Assembly: GCA_944380395.1 (NCBI GenBank)
Contig: CALWHM010000020.1
Coordinates: forward strand, 1-32,567
Reading direction: 5' to 3'
Length of the DNA: 32,567 nucleotides
DNA from: an uncultured Clostridia bacterium
Lineage (GTDB): Bacteria > Bacillota > Clostridia > Christensenellales > UBA3700
Position numbers and translations under genes: made by a program. Under the pieces are notes generated by a model. The model worked only from the letters and a program-made list of their open reading frames with translations, was not told the origin of the DNA and made no database searches. Positions 16,508 through 24,164 of the stretch are shown here, one piece after another (the first letter of the stretch is position 1; every line of letters begins with the position of its first letter).

Positions 16508-16536
16508 TCGCCGCGAAATTCGCGGCGATATTTTTT
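16508..16536 (+). terminator. Intrinsic terminator of the flavodiiron operon
   Basis: TCGCCGCGA (16508-16516) and TCGCGGCGA (16520-16528) form a perfect 9-bp stem with a 3-base loop, followed by TATTTTTT. It begins 6 bases after the rubredoxin stop. Confidence 0.93.
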
Positions 16537-16557
16537 GTGTTGAGTTAAATTATTATA

Positions 16558-17493
16558 ATGGCAAAAAGCGAAAATATAATAAAAATAGAAGATCTGCATA
16601 AGTCTTTCGGCGAGGTTAAAGCTGTCGACGGCATTTCCTTTGAAGTAAGAAGGGGCGATTTGTTTGCCTTTTTGGGTATAAACGGTGCGGGAAAATCAAC
16701 CACAATCAATATAATTTGTTCAATCATAGAGAAAGATTCGGGCAAAGTGTTTGTAGACGGGTTTGATTTGGATAAGGACAGGGCGCGCATAAAGTCGGAA
16801 ATAGGAATAGTTTTTCAAAAATCCGTGTTGGATCCGCGTTTGACGGTTAGGGAGAATTTGACAACCAGGGCGGCGCTTTACGGCATATACGGCGGCGCGC
16901 TGAAAAGAAAGTTGGGCGAACTGACTGAGATGCTGAACCTTTACGAATTTATGAACAGGCAGTACGGCAAACTGAGCGGCGGACAGAAGCGCCGCGTTGA
17001 CATTGCGCGCGGACTTATCAATTCTCCGGAGCTGCTTATTCTGGACGAGCCGACTACGGGGCTTGATCCGCAAACCAGGCGGTCCGTATGGGAAACGGTC
17101 GATACGCTTATGAAGAAATATGATATGACCGTTTTTTTGACTACGCATTATATGGAAGAAGCGGGCGGTGCGGACGATGTGGTGATAATCGATACGGGGA
17201 AGGTTATCGCGCACGGCACGCCAAACGAGTTAAAAAATTTATATTCCGGAATATATCTGAAAGCATATCGCTTTGATAATGCGTTGGCGAAAGCCATTTC
17301 CGAACGATACGGCGCGGAACTTGTTTGCGATCAATTATGTGCGTCGTTTAAGTTGAAAGATATGGCTGTTGCGGCAAAAATAATTGCCGAATACAAAGAT
17401 GAGTTGGTCGATTTTGAAGTGCTGAAAGGCGATATGGACGACGTCTTTTTGAATGTCACGGGTAAAAAATTGGAGGGCGGAGCAAATGGCTGA
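16558..17493 (+). CDS. ABC-2 type transporter, ATP-binding protein
   Basis: The 311-residue ATPase drives the permease encoded next. It has Walker A GINGAGKST (40-48), the Q-loop Gln87, signature LSGGQ (139-143), Walker B LLILDEP (Asp163, Glu164) and switch His197 in TTHYMEEA. The C-terminal 80 residues form the extra domain usual in DrrA/NatA-like exporters. The ATG is the only start in frame after a stop codon at 16546, but no Shine-Dalgarno sequence is visible and no good promoter fits, so expression signals are unclear. Its end overlaps the permease gene by 8 bases. Substrates of this type include drugs, lipids or sodium; none can be chosen here. Confidence 0.95.
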   Translation: MAKSENIIKIEDLHKSFGEVKAVDGISFEVRRGDLFAFLGINGAGKSTTINIICSIIEKDSGKVFVDGFDLDKDRARIKSEIGIVFQKSVLDPRLTVRENLTTRAALYGIYGGALKRKLGELTEMLNLYEFMNRQYGKLSGGQKRRVDIARGLINSPELLILDEPTTGLDPQTRRSVWETVDTLMKKYDMTVFLTTHYMEEAGGADDVVIIDTGKVIAHGTPNELKNLYSGIYLKAYRFDNALAKAISERYGAELVCDQLCASFKLKDMAVAAKIIAEYKDELVDFEVLKGDMDDVFLNVTGKKLEGGANG

Positions 17494-18439
17494 AAAATTG
17501 AAAGCAGATATTGCGGCTTTCGGGCGATTGACTGAGCGTAATTTGAAGCTGTTCTTCAAGGATAAAATGCAGGTGTTTTTCTCCTTGCTGGCGCCGCTTA
17601 TCGTGTTGTTTTTATATGTGGCTTTTTTGGGCGATGTTCAAATGGACAGTCTAAGTGCTTCTATTCCGGAAGGAGTGGTGGATGAGGATCTGCTTAAAGG
17701 GGTGGTAAACGGTTGGATGTTAAGCGGTATTCTTGCCGTAACTTGTATTACCGTGGCAGTCAGCGTAAGTTCCGTAACCGTTTCGGATAACGAATCGGGT
17801 ATTACGGCAGACTTTGACGCTTCACCCGTTAAACAGAATATAGTTCGTTTTGCCTATATGGCGGCGTCCTATGTCAGCACATTGATAATAACCGTTATAA
17901 TACTTGCGATAGGCTTGATATATTTGGCGATAGCGGGGTGGTATTTGAGCGTCGGCGCGGTTTTCGCCATTATCGGCAATGTATTTTTATCCATACTCTC
18001 AGCCACATTGTTTTCCACGGTAGTGGTATCGTTTTTCCGTTCCACTTCCGCACTCGGCGGCTTTATCGGAATAATCAGCGCCGCTATCGGATTTTTGATG
18101 GGCGCATATATTCCTTTAAGCGTTTTGGGAGAGGGAATGGAGTACGTAGCTTGTTTTCTGCCGGGTACGTATTCCGGAGGCATTTTCCGCGATTTATTTA
18201 TAAGCGGAGCGCTTGATGAGATGTCTGCATTTATTCCGGAGGAGGCGATAAATTCCATTGCGGAAAGCTATGCGGTAAATGTAAATTTCTTTGGTTATGA
18301 AATGCCTTCGTGGCTTTCGGCGATAATGCTTTTTGCAAGCGTTTTATTCTTTGCCATACTTTTGATAGTATTATCTCCGTTGATGGCTAAACTTAGGCGC
18401 GGAACGGGAAAGAAGAAAAAGACAAAAGACTGTGAATAG
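17486..18439 (+). CDS. ABC-2 type transporter, permease
   Basis: The 317-residue integral membrane protein has six hydrophobic segments (first about residues 34-54; four in the middle; last about 275-300), with a large external loop between the first two and a Lys-rich C-terminus, the usual ABC-2 permease plan. ATG 17486 is chosen because GGAGGGCGGAG lies just upstream and it overlaps the ATPase stop, which is typical for this pair; an ATG 33 bases earlier would add a polar, unrelated stretch. A dimer of this protein with the ATPase would form an exporter. It is closed by a strong terminator. Confidence 0.93.
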   Translation: MAEKLKADIAAFGRLTERNLKLFFKDKMQVFFSLLAPLIVLFLYVAFLGDVQMDSLSASIPEGVVDEDLLKGVVNGWMLSGILAVTCITVAVSVSSVTVSDNESGITADFDASPVKQNIVRFAYMAASYVSTLIITVIILAIGLIYLAIAGWYLSVGAVFAIIGNVFLSILSATLFSTVVVSFFRSTSALGGFIGIISAAIGFLMGAYIPLSVLGEGMEYVACFLPGTYSGGIFRDLFISGALDEMSAFIPEEAINSIAESYAVNVNFFGYEMPSWLSAIMLFASVLFFAILLIVLSPLMAKLRRGTGKKKKTKDCE

Positions 18440-18444
18440 GTATT

Positions 18445-18472
18445 AAAAAAGAGCGGCAAGCCGCTCTTTTTT
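18445..18472. terminator. Bidirectional intrinsic terminator
   Basis: AAAAAAGAGCGGC and GCCGCTCTTTTTT are a perfect 13-bp inverted repeat with a 2-base loop. It has a T run on either strand, and separates the ABC-2 genes (plus) from the convergent mscL (minus). Confidence 0.94.
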
Positions 18473-18488
18473 ATCGTTTGATATAAAA

Positions 18489-19116
18489 TTACTTGGTTTC
18501 CTTGTTCTGCTTTTCGCTTTGCAGCATATCGCGAATTTCGCTGAGCACGCGCAGGGTTTCTTCGTCAACCTTGGGCTTTGCCGCTTCCGCTGCTTCCGCA
18601 GCAGCTTTTGCCTCTTCTTCGGCTTTCTTGGCTTCGGCTATTTCGGCGTCGACCTTTTCGCTTGCAGCTTTAAAGCTCAAACCTTGCTCTTTCCTGTACT
18701 GCTTGATCTTTTCACGCCTTGCCTGAGCTTCTTCACCCGTCAAGCCCTTGGACGCATTGCGCAGGGAAGTGAACACTTTGAGAATGGTGAAGAGCAGCAG
18801 GGCGATGAGCAGGAAGTCGATTATCGAATTTATAAACGTGCCCCAATCTATGTAAGAAGTAGCCGCCCAGTCGATGGCGCCGGTCGTACTGTCAATTACG
18901 GGGTCGCCCAAAACGGTACGCAAGCCCCTCCAAGCCCTGACCGCCGGCTGCGGCGATAACAGCCCAGTTGACAAGGGGCATAAGGATGCCCTTGGTCACG
19001 GCATTGACGATAGCCGTGAACGCGGTGCCTATGACAACACCGATAGCCATATCTACGACATTGCCGCGCGAGATAAACTTTTTGAATTCGGTCCAAAGAC
19101 CTTTCATTTTACCCAT
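18489..19116 (-). pseudogene. mscL: mscL, large-conductance mechanosensitive channel, frameshifted
   Basis: The first frame (from ATG 19114-19116, AAGGAGA 6 bases upstream) encodes the typical MscL start, with [20 protein letters not shown] as gate helix, and runs into unrelated residues, stopping at 18892 (74 aa). The rest, including loop and second helix INSIIDFLLIALLLF, is in another frame. The switch falls at a run of four G on the coding strand (plus 18925-18928 CCCC); with three G the frame reads on as ...[12 protein letters not shown] and gives 208 residues. MscL is a pentameric emergency valve against osmotic down-shock. Even repaired it would be long (usual about 130-150): the tail carries an Ala/Glu/Lys-rich coiled-coil-like insert before EIRDML. 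Sequencing error or a true recent mutation are both possible. Confidence 0.88.
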
Positions 19117-19153
19117 GATGTATCTCCTTGTAAAAAAATTTTTCAACATAATT

Positions 19154-19182
19154 ATTTTACATAACTTCAAGGAATTTGTAAA
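19154..19182 (-). promoter_or_regulatory. Probable promoter of mscL
   Basis: On the minus strand, TTTACA (plus 19177-19182), 17-base spacer and TAAAAT (plus 19154-19159), 37 bases before the mscL start. Both boxes match 5 of 6 consensus bases. Confidence 0.65.
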
Positions 19183-19230
19183 GCGTTTGCCTAATTTATA
19201 TTCGTTTACAAATTTATTTATAAATAACGC

Positions 19231-19259
19231 AAAAAAAAAGACCGCTCTTGCGAGCGGTC
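19231..19259 (-). terminator. Terminator of the GGGtGRT operon
   Basis: On the minus strand, GACCGCTC (plus 19252-19259) pairs with GAGCGGTC (plus 19240-19247) around loop GCAA, followed by nine T. It starts 18 bases after the GGGtGRT stop codon. Confidence 0.95.
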
Positions 19260-19277
19260 CTTGTATTACTGTGCAAA

Positions 19278-20285
19278 TTACTTGCTCAAAGCCCTGGAAA
19301 CTTCCACCGCGCAGGAGACGGAAGCGCCGACCATAGGGTTGTTGCCCATACCGATAAGACCCATCATCTCCACGTGAGCGGGCACGGAAGAAGAGCCTGC
19401 GAACTGCGCGTCGGAGTGCATACGTCCCATCGTGTCCGTCATGCCGTAAGAAGCGGGACCTGCAGCCATATTGTCGGGGTGGAGAGTACGGCCGGTGCCG
19501 CCGCCGGAAGCAACGGAGAAGTACTTCTTGCCGTTTTCCACGCACCACTTCTTATAGGTGCCTGCAACGGGGTGCTGGAAGCGGGTAGGGTTGGTGGAGT
19601 TACCGGTGATGGAAACGTCGACCTTTTCAAGCTTCATTATTTCCACGCCTTCCACAACGTCGTCTGCGCCGTAAACGCGGATACGGGTGCGGTCGGGATC
19701 GGAACCGTAAACGATTTCCTGCACAATCTTCAATTCGCCGGTGTAATAATCCAGCTTGGTCTGAACGTAGGTAAATCCGTTGATGCGGCTGATAATCTGC
19801 GCAGCGTCCTTACCGAGACCGTTGAGGATAACCTTGAGCGGCTCTTTGCGGACTTTATCCGCTTTCTTTGCAATGCCGATAGCGCCTTCCGCCGCGGCGA
19901 AGGATTCGTGTCCTGCCAGGAACGCGAAGCACTTGGTTTCGTCGCGCAAAAGCATTGCGGCAAGATTGCCGTGGCCGAGACCGACTTTACGCTGGTCTGC
20001 AACGGAACCGGGAATGCAGAAGCTCTGCAGACCTTCGCCGATGGCTTCCGCGGCCTTGCTGGCTTCCTTGCAGTCCTTCTTAATTGCGATTGCACAGCCG
20101 ACGGTATAAGCCCAGACCGCGTTATCGAAAGCGATAGGCTGAACGCCTTTCACGATCGCTTCAACGTCGATGCCTTTATCCAGGCAGATTTTGCGGGCTT
20201 CTTCCAAGTCCTTGATACCATAGGAAGCGAGCACCTTATTTATCTTATCTATTCTTCTTTCATAGTTTTCAAACGTAACTGCCAT
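19278..20285 (-). CDS. GGGtGRT protein
   Basis: The 335-residue protein contains the family-naming motif GGGTGRT (261-267) and matches the known conserved but functionally unassigned GGGtGRT family. Other striking conserved-looking stretches are [22 protein letters not shown] (103-124 region) with a glycine-rich loop, and [12 protein letters not shown] (225-236). It holds seven Cys residues (34, 64, 72, 90, 119, 248, 325). No signal peptide or membrane helix is seen, so it is soluble and cytoplasmic. AGGAGG lies 9 bases before the ATG, 17 bases after the NifU-like gene. The pairing with a NifU-like scaffold suggests a role in iron-sulfur or metal-cofactor handling; that is inference. Confidence 0.93.
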   Translation of the reverse strand: MAVTFENYERRIDKINKVLASYGIKDLEEARKICLDKGIDVEAIVKGVQPIAFDNAVWAYTVGCAIAIKKDCKEASKAAEAIGEGLQSFCIPGSVADQRKVGLGHGNLAAMLLRDETKCFAFLAGHESFAAAEGAIGIAKKADKVRKEPLKVILNGLGKDAAQIISRINGFTYVQTKLDYYTGELKIVQEIVYGSDPDRTRIRVYGADDVVEGVEIMKLEKVDVSITGNSTNPTRFQHPVAGTYKKWCVENGKKYFSVASGGGTGRTLHPDNMAAGPASYGMTDTMGRMHSDAQFAGSSSVPAHVEMMGLIGMGNNPMVGASVSCAVEVSRALSK

Positions 20286-20302
20286 TAGTGTAAGCCTCCT
20301 TA

Positions 20303-20995
20303 TTATTCATGACGGGGATTGATGAACTTAACGCCTTCCTTGAATCTGCCGTAGCTGCTGGTGAATTTCTTCATAGCTTCATCGGCGGACATGCCGGAAT
20401 TGACGGCGTCCATCATCTTGCCGAGCTGAACATATTCGTAACCGATAACGGTATCGTCTTTATCCAAAGCGATTCTGGTAACGTAGCCTTCAGCCATTTC
20501 AAGGTATCTTACGCCCTTGACCTTGGTTGCGTACATCGTGCCGACCTGCGACCTGAGACCTTTGCCGAGGTCTTCAAGACCCGCGCCGATGTTCAGGCCG
20601 TTTTCAGAGAAAGCGGACTGGGTGCGGCCGTATACGATTTGCAAAAACAGCTCTCTCATAGCGGTGTTGATTGCGTCGCATACCAAGTCGGTGTTAAGCG
20701 CTTCGAGAATGGTTTTGCCCACCAGAATTTCCGCCGCCATAGCTGCGGAGTGGGTCATGCCCGAGCAACCGATGGTTTCTACAAGGGCTTCCTCGATGAC
20801 GCCGTTTTTGACGTTAAGCGTCAATTTGCAAGCGCCTTGCTGGGGTGCGCACCAACCTACGCCGTGGGTAAGACCGCTGATATCCTTGATCTCCATAGCC
20901 TGAACCCATTTGCCTTCTTCCGGAATGGGAGCGGGACCATGATATGCGCCCTTGGCTACGGTGCACATGTTCTTGACTTCCTGTGAATACTCCAT
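20303..20995 (-). CDS. NifU/IscU-like iron-sulfur scaffold protein
   Basis: The 230-residue protein resembles the NifU/IscU scaffold. WCAPQQGACKLTLNV (Cys49, Cys56) aligns with the GAPACGD region, and IGCSGMTHSAAMAAEI (Cys77) with the GCGSAIASS region. A further Cys106 in DLVCDAI differs in place from the third IscU ligand. The C-terminal half (about 115-230) is an extra domain not in IscU. I set the start at ATG 20995, with AGGAGG 7 bases upstream; the open frame extends further upstream into untranslated sequence. It is the first gene of the operon, followed by GGGtGRT protein. It is predicted to assemble or carry a cluster for its partner; no cysteine desulfurase is adjacent. Confidence 0.9.
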   Translation of the reverse strand: MEYSQEVKNMCTVAKGAYHGPAPIPEEGKWVQAMEIKDISGLTHGVGWCAPQQGACKLTLNVKNGVIEEALVETIGCSGMTHSAAMAAEILVGKTILEALNTDLVCDAINTAMRELFLQIVYGRTQSAFSENGLNIGAGLEDLGKGLRSQVGTMYATKVKGVRYLEMAEGYVTRIALDKDDTVIGYEYVQLGKMMDAVNSGMSADEAMKKFTSSYGRFKEGVKFINPRHE

Positions 20996-21035
20996 AGGGA
21001 TTCCTCCTGATTTGATAACTTTTATTACCTCAATA

Positions 21036-21064
21036 ATTATAACACACGAAATCGTCGATTTCAA
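21036..21064 (-). promoter_or_regulatory. Promoter of the NifU-like/GGGtGRT operon
   Basis: On the minus strand, TTGAAA (plus 21059-21064), 17-base spacer, TATAAT (plus 21036-21041) with TG one base upstream. The string CGTGTGTTATAAT is the same as that before the gene at 200. Confidence 0.88.
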
Positions 21065-21128
21065 CAAATATGAACGTATATAAGTAGGGAAATTTTAAGT
21101 AAACAGCAGGCTTTTACCTTTTGCCGTC

Positions 21129-21156
21129 TTGCACATATCGAAAAATATGGTATAAT
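21129..21156 (+). promoter_or_regulatory. Promoter of the DUF3810-like gene, extended -10
   Basis: TTGCAC (21129-21134), 16-base spacer, TATAAT (21151-21156) with TG one base upstream. It is divergent from the GGGtGRT operon promoter 65 bases away. Confidence 0.72.
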
Positions 21157-21171
21157 TATATCGGAGAGGAT

Positions 21172-22344
21172 ATGCAGCCGAAAGTTTTTGATGACAATAA
21201 AAAATATAAGCGTATGCTGACGGGCAAGGCGATCGCCATAGGCGTTATGGCGGCGGTGCTGATTTTACTTGCGCTGTTAAAGCTTTCCGTGGACATCTGC
21301 GAATGGTACAGTGTGAATATTTCCGCATCCCTTATCAAGGCGGTAAACGCTGTGACATCGCTGTTCGAGTTCAGTATTTTTGAGCTGCTTATATATTTGG
21401 CGGCAGCCCTAGCATTGGCTTTTTTGATATTTATAATTGTGGCTTTGTGCAGAAAACAATTCAAACGCGCATTAAATTCGTTTGCCGATTTGGCTGTAAT
21501 AGTCGTTTTGGTGGGAACGATATACGGAATTTTTGCCATTGTGCCGTACGGGCGCGCCCCGGCGGATATTCCGAAGTATGAAAGTTCAGAGTTGAACGCG
21601 GAGCAAGTATACGATATGGCGGAAAAATTCGTGGAAGAATTTTCCTATCTTACCGCCGTCCAAAACAGGAACGAAAAAGGCGAGTTGGTAATTGAAGGCG
21701 GGATCAAGGGGCTTAACGAAAGTTTGCAGTCCACATACGAAGAAGTTCTCACAAGCGATTATTATTACGATACAAATTCCACTTTGAAAAAATGGTTGTG
21801 GCCGGAACTTATGTCCGCTTTTTCCATAAGCGGCGTGTTTTTCGCCCCTACGGGTGAGTGCAATGTGTGCACGGCGTATTATACGATCACGACAGTGTCA
21901 GCCGCGGCGCACGAAATGGCGCACTCCAAAGGCGTACAGCGCGAAAGCGAAGCTAATTTGGTTTCGTATTATATTATGCTCAACAGTGAGGACGAACTTG
22001 TCAGATATGTCGGATATTACACGATGTTAAATAAAATGCTGGGATTCGTGCGCGATTGGTGCACGGAGGAAGATTTGGACAGGTTATACGAAATGCTTCC
22101 CGACGAGTATTATAAGGACGCCGAATTTTCCGCGGAATACAGTAAACGTCAAGGGGCATTGGGTTCCGTGGGAACGTTTTTCAACAATATCTATCTGCAA
22201 TTGAACGGAACAGAGAACGGCGTGGGCGATTATCATCCCGGAAACGAAATAATTACCGAACCGGACAAGGATGGTCAGCAGGTTACGCGCATTGAATACA
22301 GCGACGTAAGTAAAATGCTGCTATATATGTTTTACGGCAAATAA
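21172..22344 (+). CDS. DUF3810-like membrane protein with zinc-protease motif
   Basis: The 390-residue protein has three membrane helices (about 19-40, 66-92 and 104-125) followed by a large, probably extracytoplasmic domain. That domain contains AAAHEMAHSKG with the HExxH residues His247, Glu248 and His251, and downstream RESEAN with Glu260, a possible third zinc ligand. This matches the DUF3810 pattern. A membrane-bound zinc metalloprotease is likely but not shown. ATG 21172 is preceded by GGAGAGGA, so the upstream in-frame ATG at 21121 is rejected: it lies before the promoter. Nothing shows its substrate; it is divergent from the GGGtGRT operon. Confidence 0.88.
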   Translation: MQPKVFDDNKKYKRMLTGKAIAIGVMAAVLILLALLKLSVDICEWYSVNISASLIKAVNAVTSLFEFSIFELLIYLAAALALAFLIFIIVALCRKQFKRALNSFADLAVIVVLVGTIYGIFAIVPYGRAPADIPKYESSELNAEQVYDMAEKFVEEFSYLTAVQNRNEKGELVIEGGIKGLNESLQSTYEEVLTSDYYYDTNSTLKKWLWPELMSAFSISGVFFAPTGECNVCTAYYTITTVSAAAHEMAHSKGVQRESEANLVSYYIMLNSEDELVRYVGYYTMLNKMLGFVRDWCTEEDLDRLYEMLPDEYYKDAEFSAEYSKRQGALGSVGTFFNNIYLQLNGTENGVGDYHPGNEIITEPDKDGQQVTRIEYSDVSKMLLYMFYGK

Positions 22345-22400
22345 GCGCGCAATTTAACTCTTTTTAGTATTTAAAGCCTGAATTTTGCATATAGCTTTAT

Positions 22401-23372
22401 ATGCTCAACGTAATCAAAGTCACCTGTCTTTTTATCGGCGCCATTGTGGGCGCGGGTTTTGCTACGGGCAGGGAAGTGATAGTATATTTCGGCGAAGCGG
22501 GATATTTCACGCCGATAGCTGCGGGAGTTATGATGGGCGCGGCAAGCGCTGTATTTTTGCTTGCGGGTAAGTATGCGCGCTCAAGCGGGATATGGGCGGC
22601 TGTGAACAAAATAACGGACTTTTTGGTATTTTCCGCCATGGTGATAACATTTGCCGTAATGTGCAGCGCATTGGAAGAGCTGAGTTTTACTTGTTTCGGT
22701 GTTCCGCTTGTCGGGCTGGTCGGAGGCATTATTTGCGCCGCTCTTTCATGTTTTGACATCAAACTGATAAAAAATGTATCTCTTATGCTTGTTATTGTGT
22801 TGATCGGCGCTTGTGCGGCACTGTATTGTTTGTGCACTGAAATGCATAAAGGAGACATATATGTTTTGTCTGCGTTGAAGTATTGCGGAATGAATATGCT
22901 GACGGGAGGCTGTCTTATAAAAGACGAAGGCAAGCAGATGAGCGGCAGGCAGATAGCCCTGTGTTCCTTACTGAATGGAATTGTGTCCGCGGTATTGCTG
23001 GGCTTTGTGTACAGCGTTGCGTGCAGTAATTCTTCAAGTTCAATGCCCGTATTCGTGTTTGCGGCAAGTCAAGGTTTGTCCGTACTGGGCGGAGTTTTGA
23101 TAATCGCCGCAATACTTTCCACTTTGCTCGGCGCGGGCAGAGTGGCGTTTGTGTATTTGAAAGGATATTTCGTATCTCCCGCGCTGCCCGCATTGTTTTT
23201 ATGTCTGCTTGCGGCGTTGGGGTACGGGTTGGATTTTTCAAATGCCGTCGAAGTATTTTATCCTGCAATAGGAGTTTTCGGCGTTGTTGTATGCGTTGTG
23301 ACAGCGCTTTCACTTGCGGCGGCATGCCGCCGCAAGCTTTTACCGGGGCGGGTATTCAAGCGTCGAATTTGA
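22401..23372 (+). CDS. YkvI family membrane protein
   Basis: The 323-residue protein has about ten hydrophobic segments. Its first helix, FIGAIVGAGFATGREVI (11-27), is the hallmark of the YkvI family, which is related to LeuT-fold transporters; the substrate is unknown. No clear Shine-Dalgarno sequence precedes the ATG, and no promoter of its own is evident 56 bases after the DUF3810-like gene, so expression probably depends on upstream transcription. The last 17 bases overlap the end of the convergent ABC permease gene, and a large hairpin lies within the final codons (23313-23336). Confidence 0.88.
   Translation: MLNVIKVTCLFIGAIVGAGFATGREVIVYFGEAGYFTPIAAGVMMGAASAVFLLAGKYARSSGIWAAVNKITDFLVFSAMVITFAVMCSALEELSFTCFGVPLVGLVGGIICAALSCFDIKLIKNVSLMLVIVLIGACAALYCLCTEMHKGDIYVLSALKYCGMNMLTGGCLIKDEGKQMSGRQIALCSLLNGIVSAVLLGFVYSVACSNSSSSMPVFVFAASQGLSVLGGVLIIAAILSTLLGAGRVAFVYLKGYFVSPALPALFLCLLAALGYGLDFSNAVEVFYPAIGVFGVVVCVVTALSLAAACRRKLLPGRVFKRRI
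23313..23336. repeat. Strong 11-bp hairpin inside the 3' end of the YkvI gene
   Basis: CTTGCGGCGGC (23313-23323) and GCCGCCGCAAG (23326-23336) are perfect arms around a 2-base loop. CTTTTA follows on the plus strand, giving a weak terminator-like signal 36 bases before the stop. On the minus strand it lies about 20 bases after the ABC permease stop without a T run. Confidence 0.7.
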
Positions 23373-24162
23373 ATTTTCTGCGTATCAGTTTCTCCGCCGC
23401 CAAAACCAGGTAGTACATTATCGCCGCCAAAACGCATAATACTACGGTGGCTGTCATCACTATATCCAGGTCAAATACCGTTCCGCCGTATATGATTAGA
23501 TAGCCAAGTCCCGCCTTTGACACAAGGTACTCGCCCATTATCGTGCCCACCCAGCACAAGCCCACGTTTACTTTTAGTATGGCGATTAGATTGGGTATGG
23601 ACGCGGGCAGAACCAATTTTGTCAAGGTCTGCAATTTGCCGGCTTTCATCGTTTTGAAAAGCCGCAGTTTTCCTTCATCAACACTTAAAAAACCTTGCAA
23701 TGTGTTTATTATCGTGATGATAAGGGAGATAAGCAGCGCCATAACAATGATAGAGGCGGTGCCGGCGCCCACCCAGATTATTATCACGGGTCCCAAAGCT
23801 ATCTTTGGCAGAGCGTTAAGAATGACCAAATGCGGCTCCAATATCTTCCTTGCCGTTTCAAACCACCACAGCAGTACGGCTATTAACATACCCATTCCCG
23901 TAGCGAGTAAAAAACTCAATACGGTTTCAGCCAAAGTGATTCCCATATGGTACAGCAAGTTACCTGTTGAAAAAAGTTCCGCGAGTTTGACCGCCATACG
24001 GGAAGGGGAACTTGTTATAAAACTGTCCAGCGCGCCCAACGCCGTCAGAGCTTCCCACAGCCCGAAGAATACGACCACCACGGCAATTCTGCCTGCGGTT
24101 ATCCCCGCCTTCTTGCCCCGCAGCCTTTTTAGGTAGCGGATGTGTTCTTTAGAATAGTTCAT
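23356..24162 (-). CDS. ABC transporter permease (SsuC/TauC-like)
   Basis: The 268-residue permease has six hydrophobic segments, and the cytoplasmic coupling loop KTMKAGKLQTLTKLVLPASI (167-186 region) matches the EAA motif of binding-protein-dependent importers. It belongs to the branch that takes up sulfonates, taurine, nitrate or thiamine precursors. GGAG lies 6 bases before the ATG. It follows the ATPase gene after 2 bases and is the last gene of the three-gene operon, ending in a 17-base overlap with the convergent YkvI gene. Confidence 0.93.
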   Translation of the reverse strand: MNYSKEHIRYLKRLRGKKAGITAGRIAVVVVFFGLWEALTALGALDSFITSSPSRMAVKLAELFSTGNLLYHMGITLAETVLSFLLATGMGMLIAVLLWWFETARKILEPHLVILNALPKIALGPVIIIWVGAGTASIIVMALLISLIITIINTLQGFLSVDEGKLRLFKTMKAGKLQTLTKLVLPASIPNLIAILKVNVGLCWVGTIMGEYLVSKAGLGYLIIYGGTVFDLDIVMTATVVLCVLAAIMYYLVLAAEKLIRRKFKFDA

Positions 24163-24164
24163 TT

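Noticed and set aside
14359..16599. Long minus-strand open frames opposite the flavodiiron gene
   Set aside because: The plus strand carries complete metal, flavin and rubredoxin motifs; the minus frames have none.
18489..18974. The second half of mscL as a separate 161-residue gene
   Set aside because: It has no ribosome site, and its first residues are out-of-frame readings of the MscL loop; the whole is better explained as one frameshifted gene.
19248..20288. Plus-strand open frame of 346 codons opposite the GGGtGRT gene
   Set aside because: Antisense shadow of a recognised protein with its own promoter, ribosome site and terminator on the minus strand.
20309..20986. Plus-strand open frame of 225 codons opposite the NifU-like gene
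   Set aside because: Shadow of the scaffold gene; no ribosome site or known motif.
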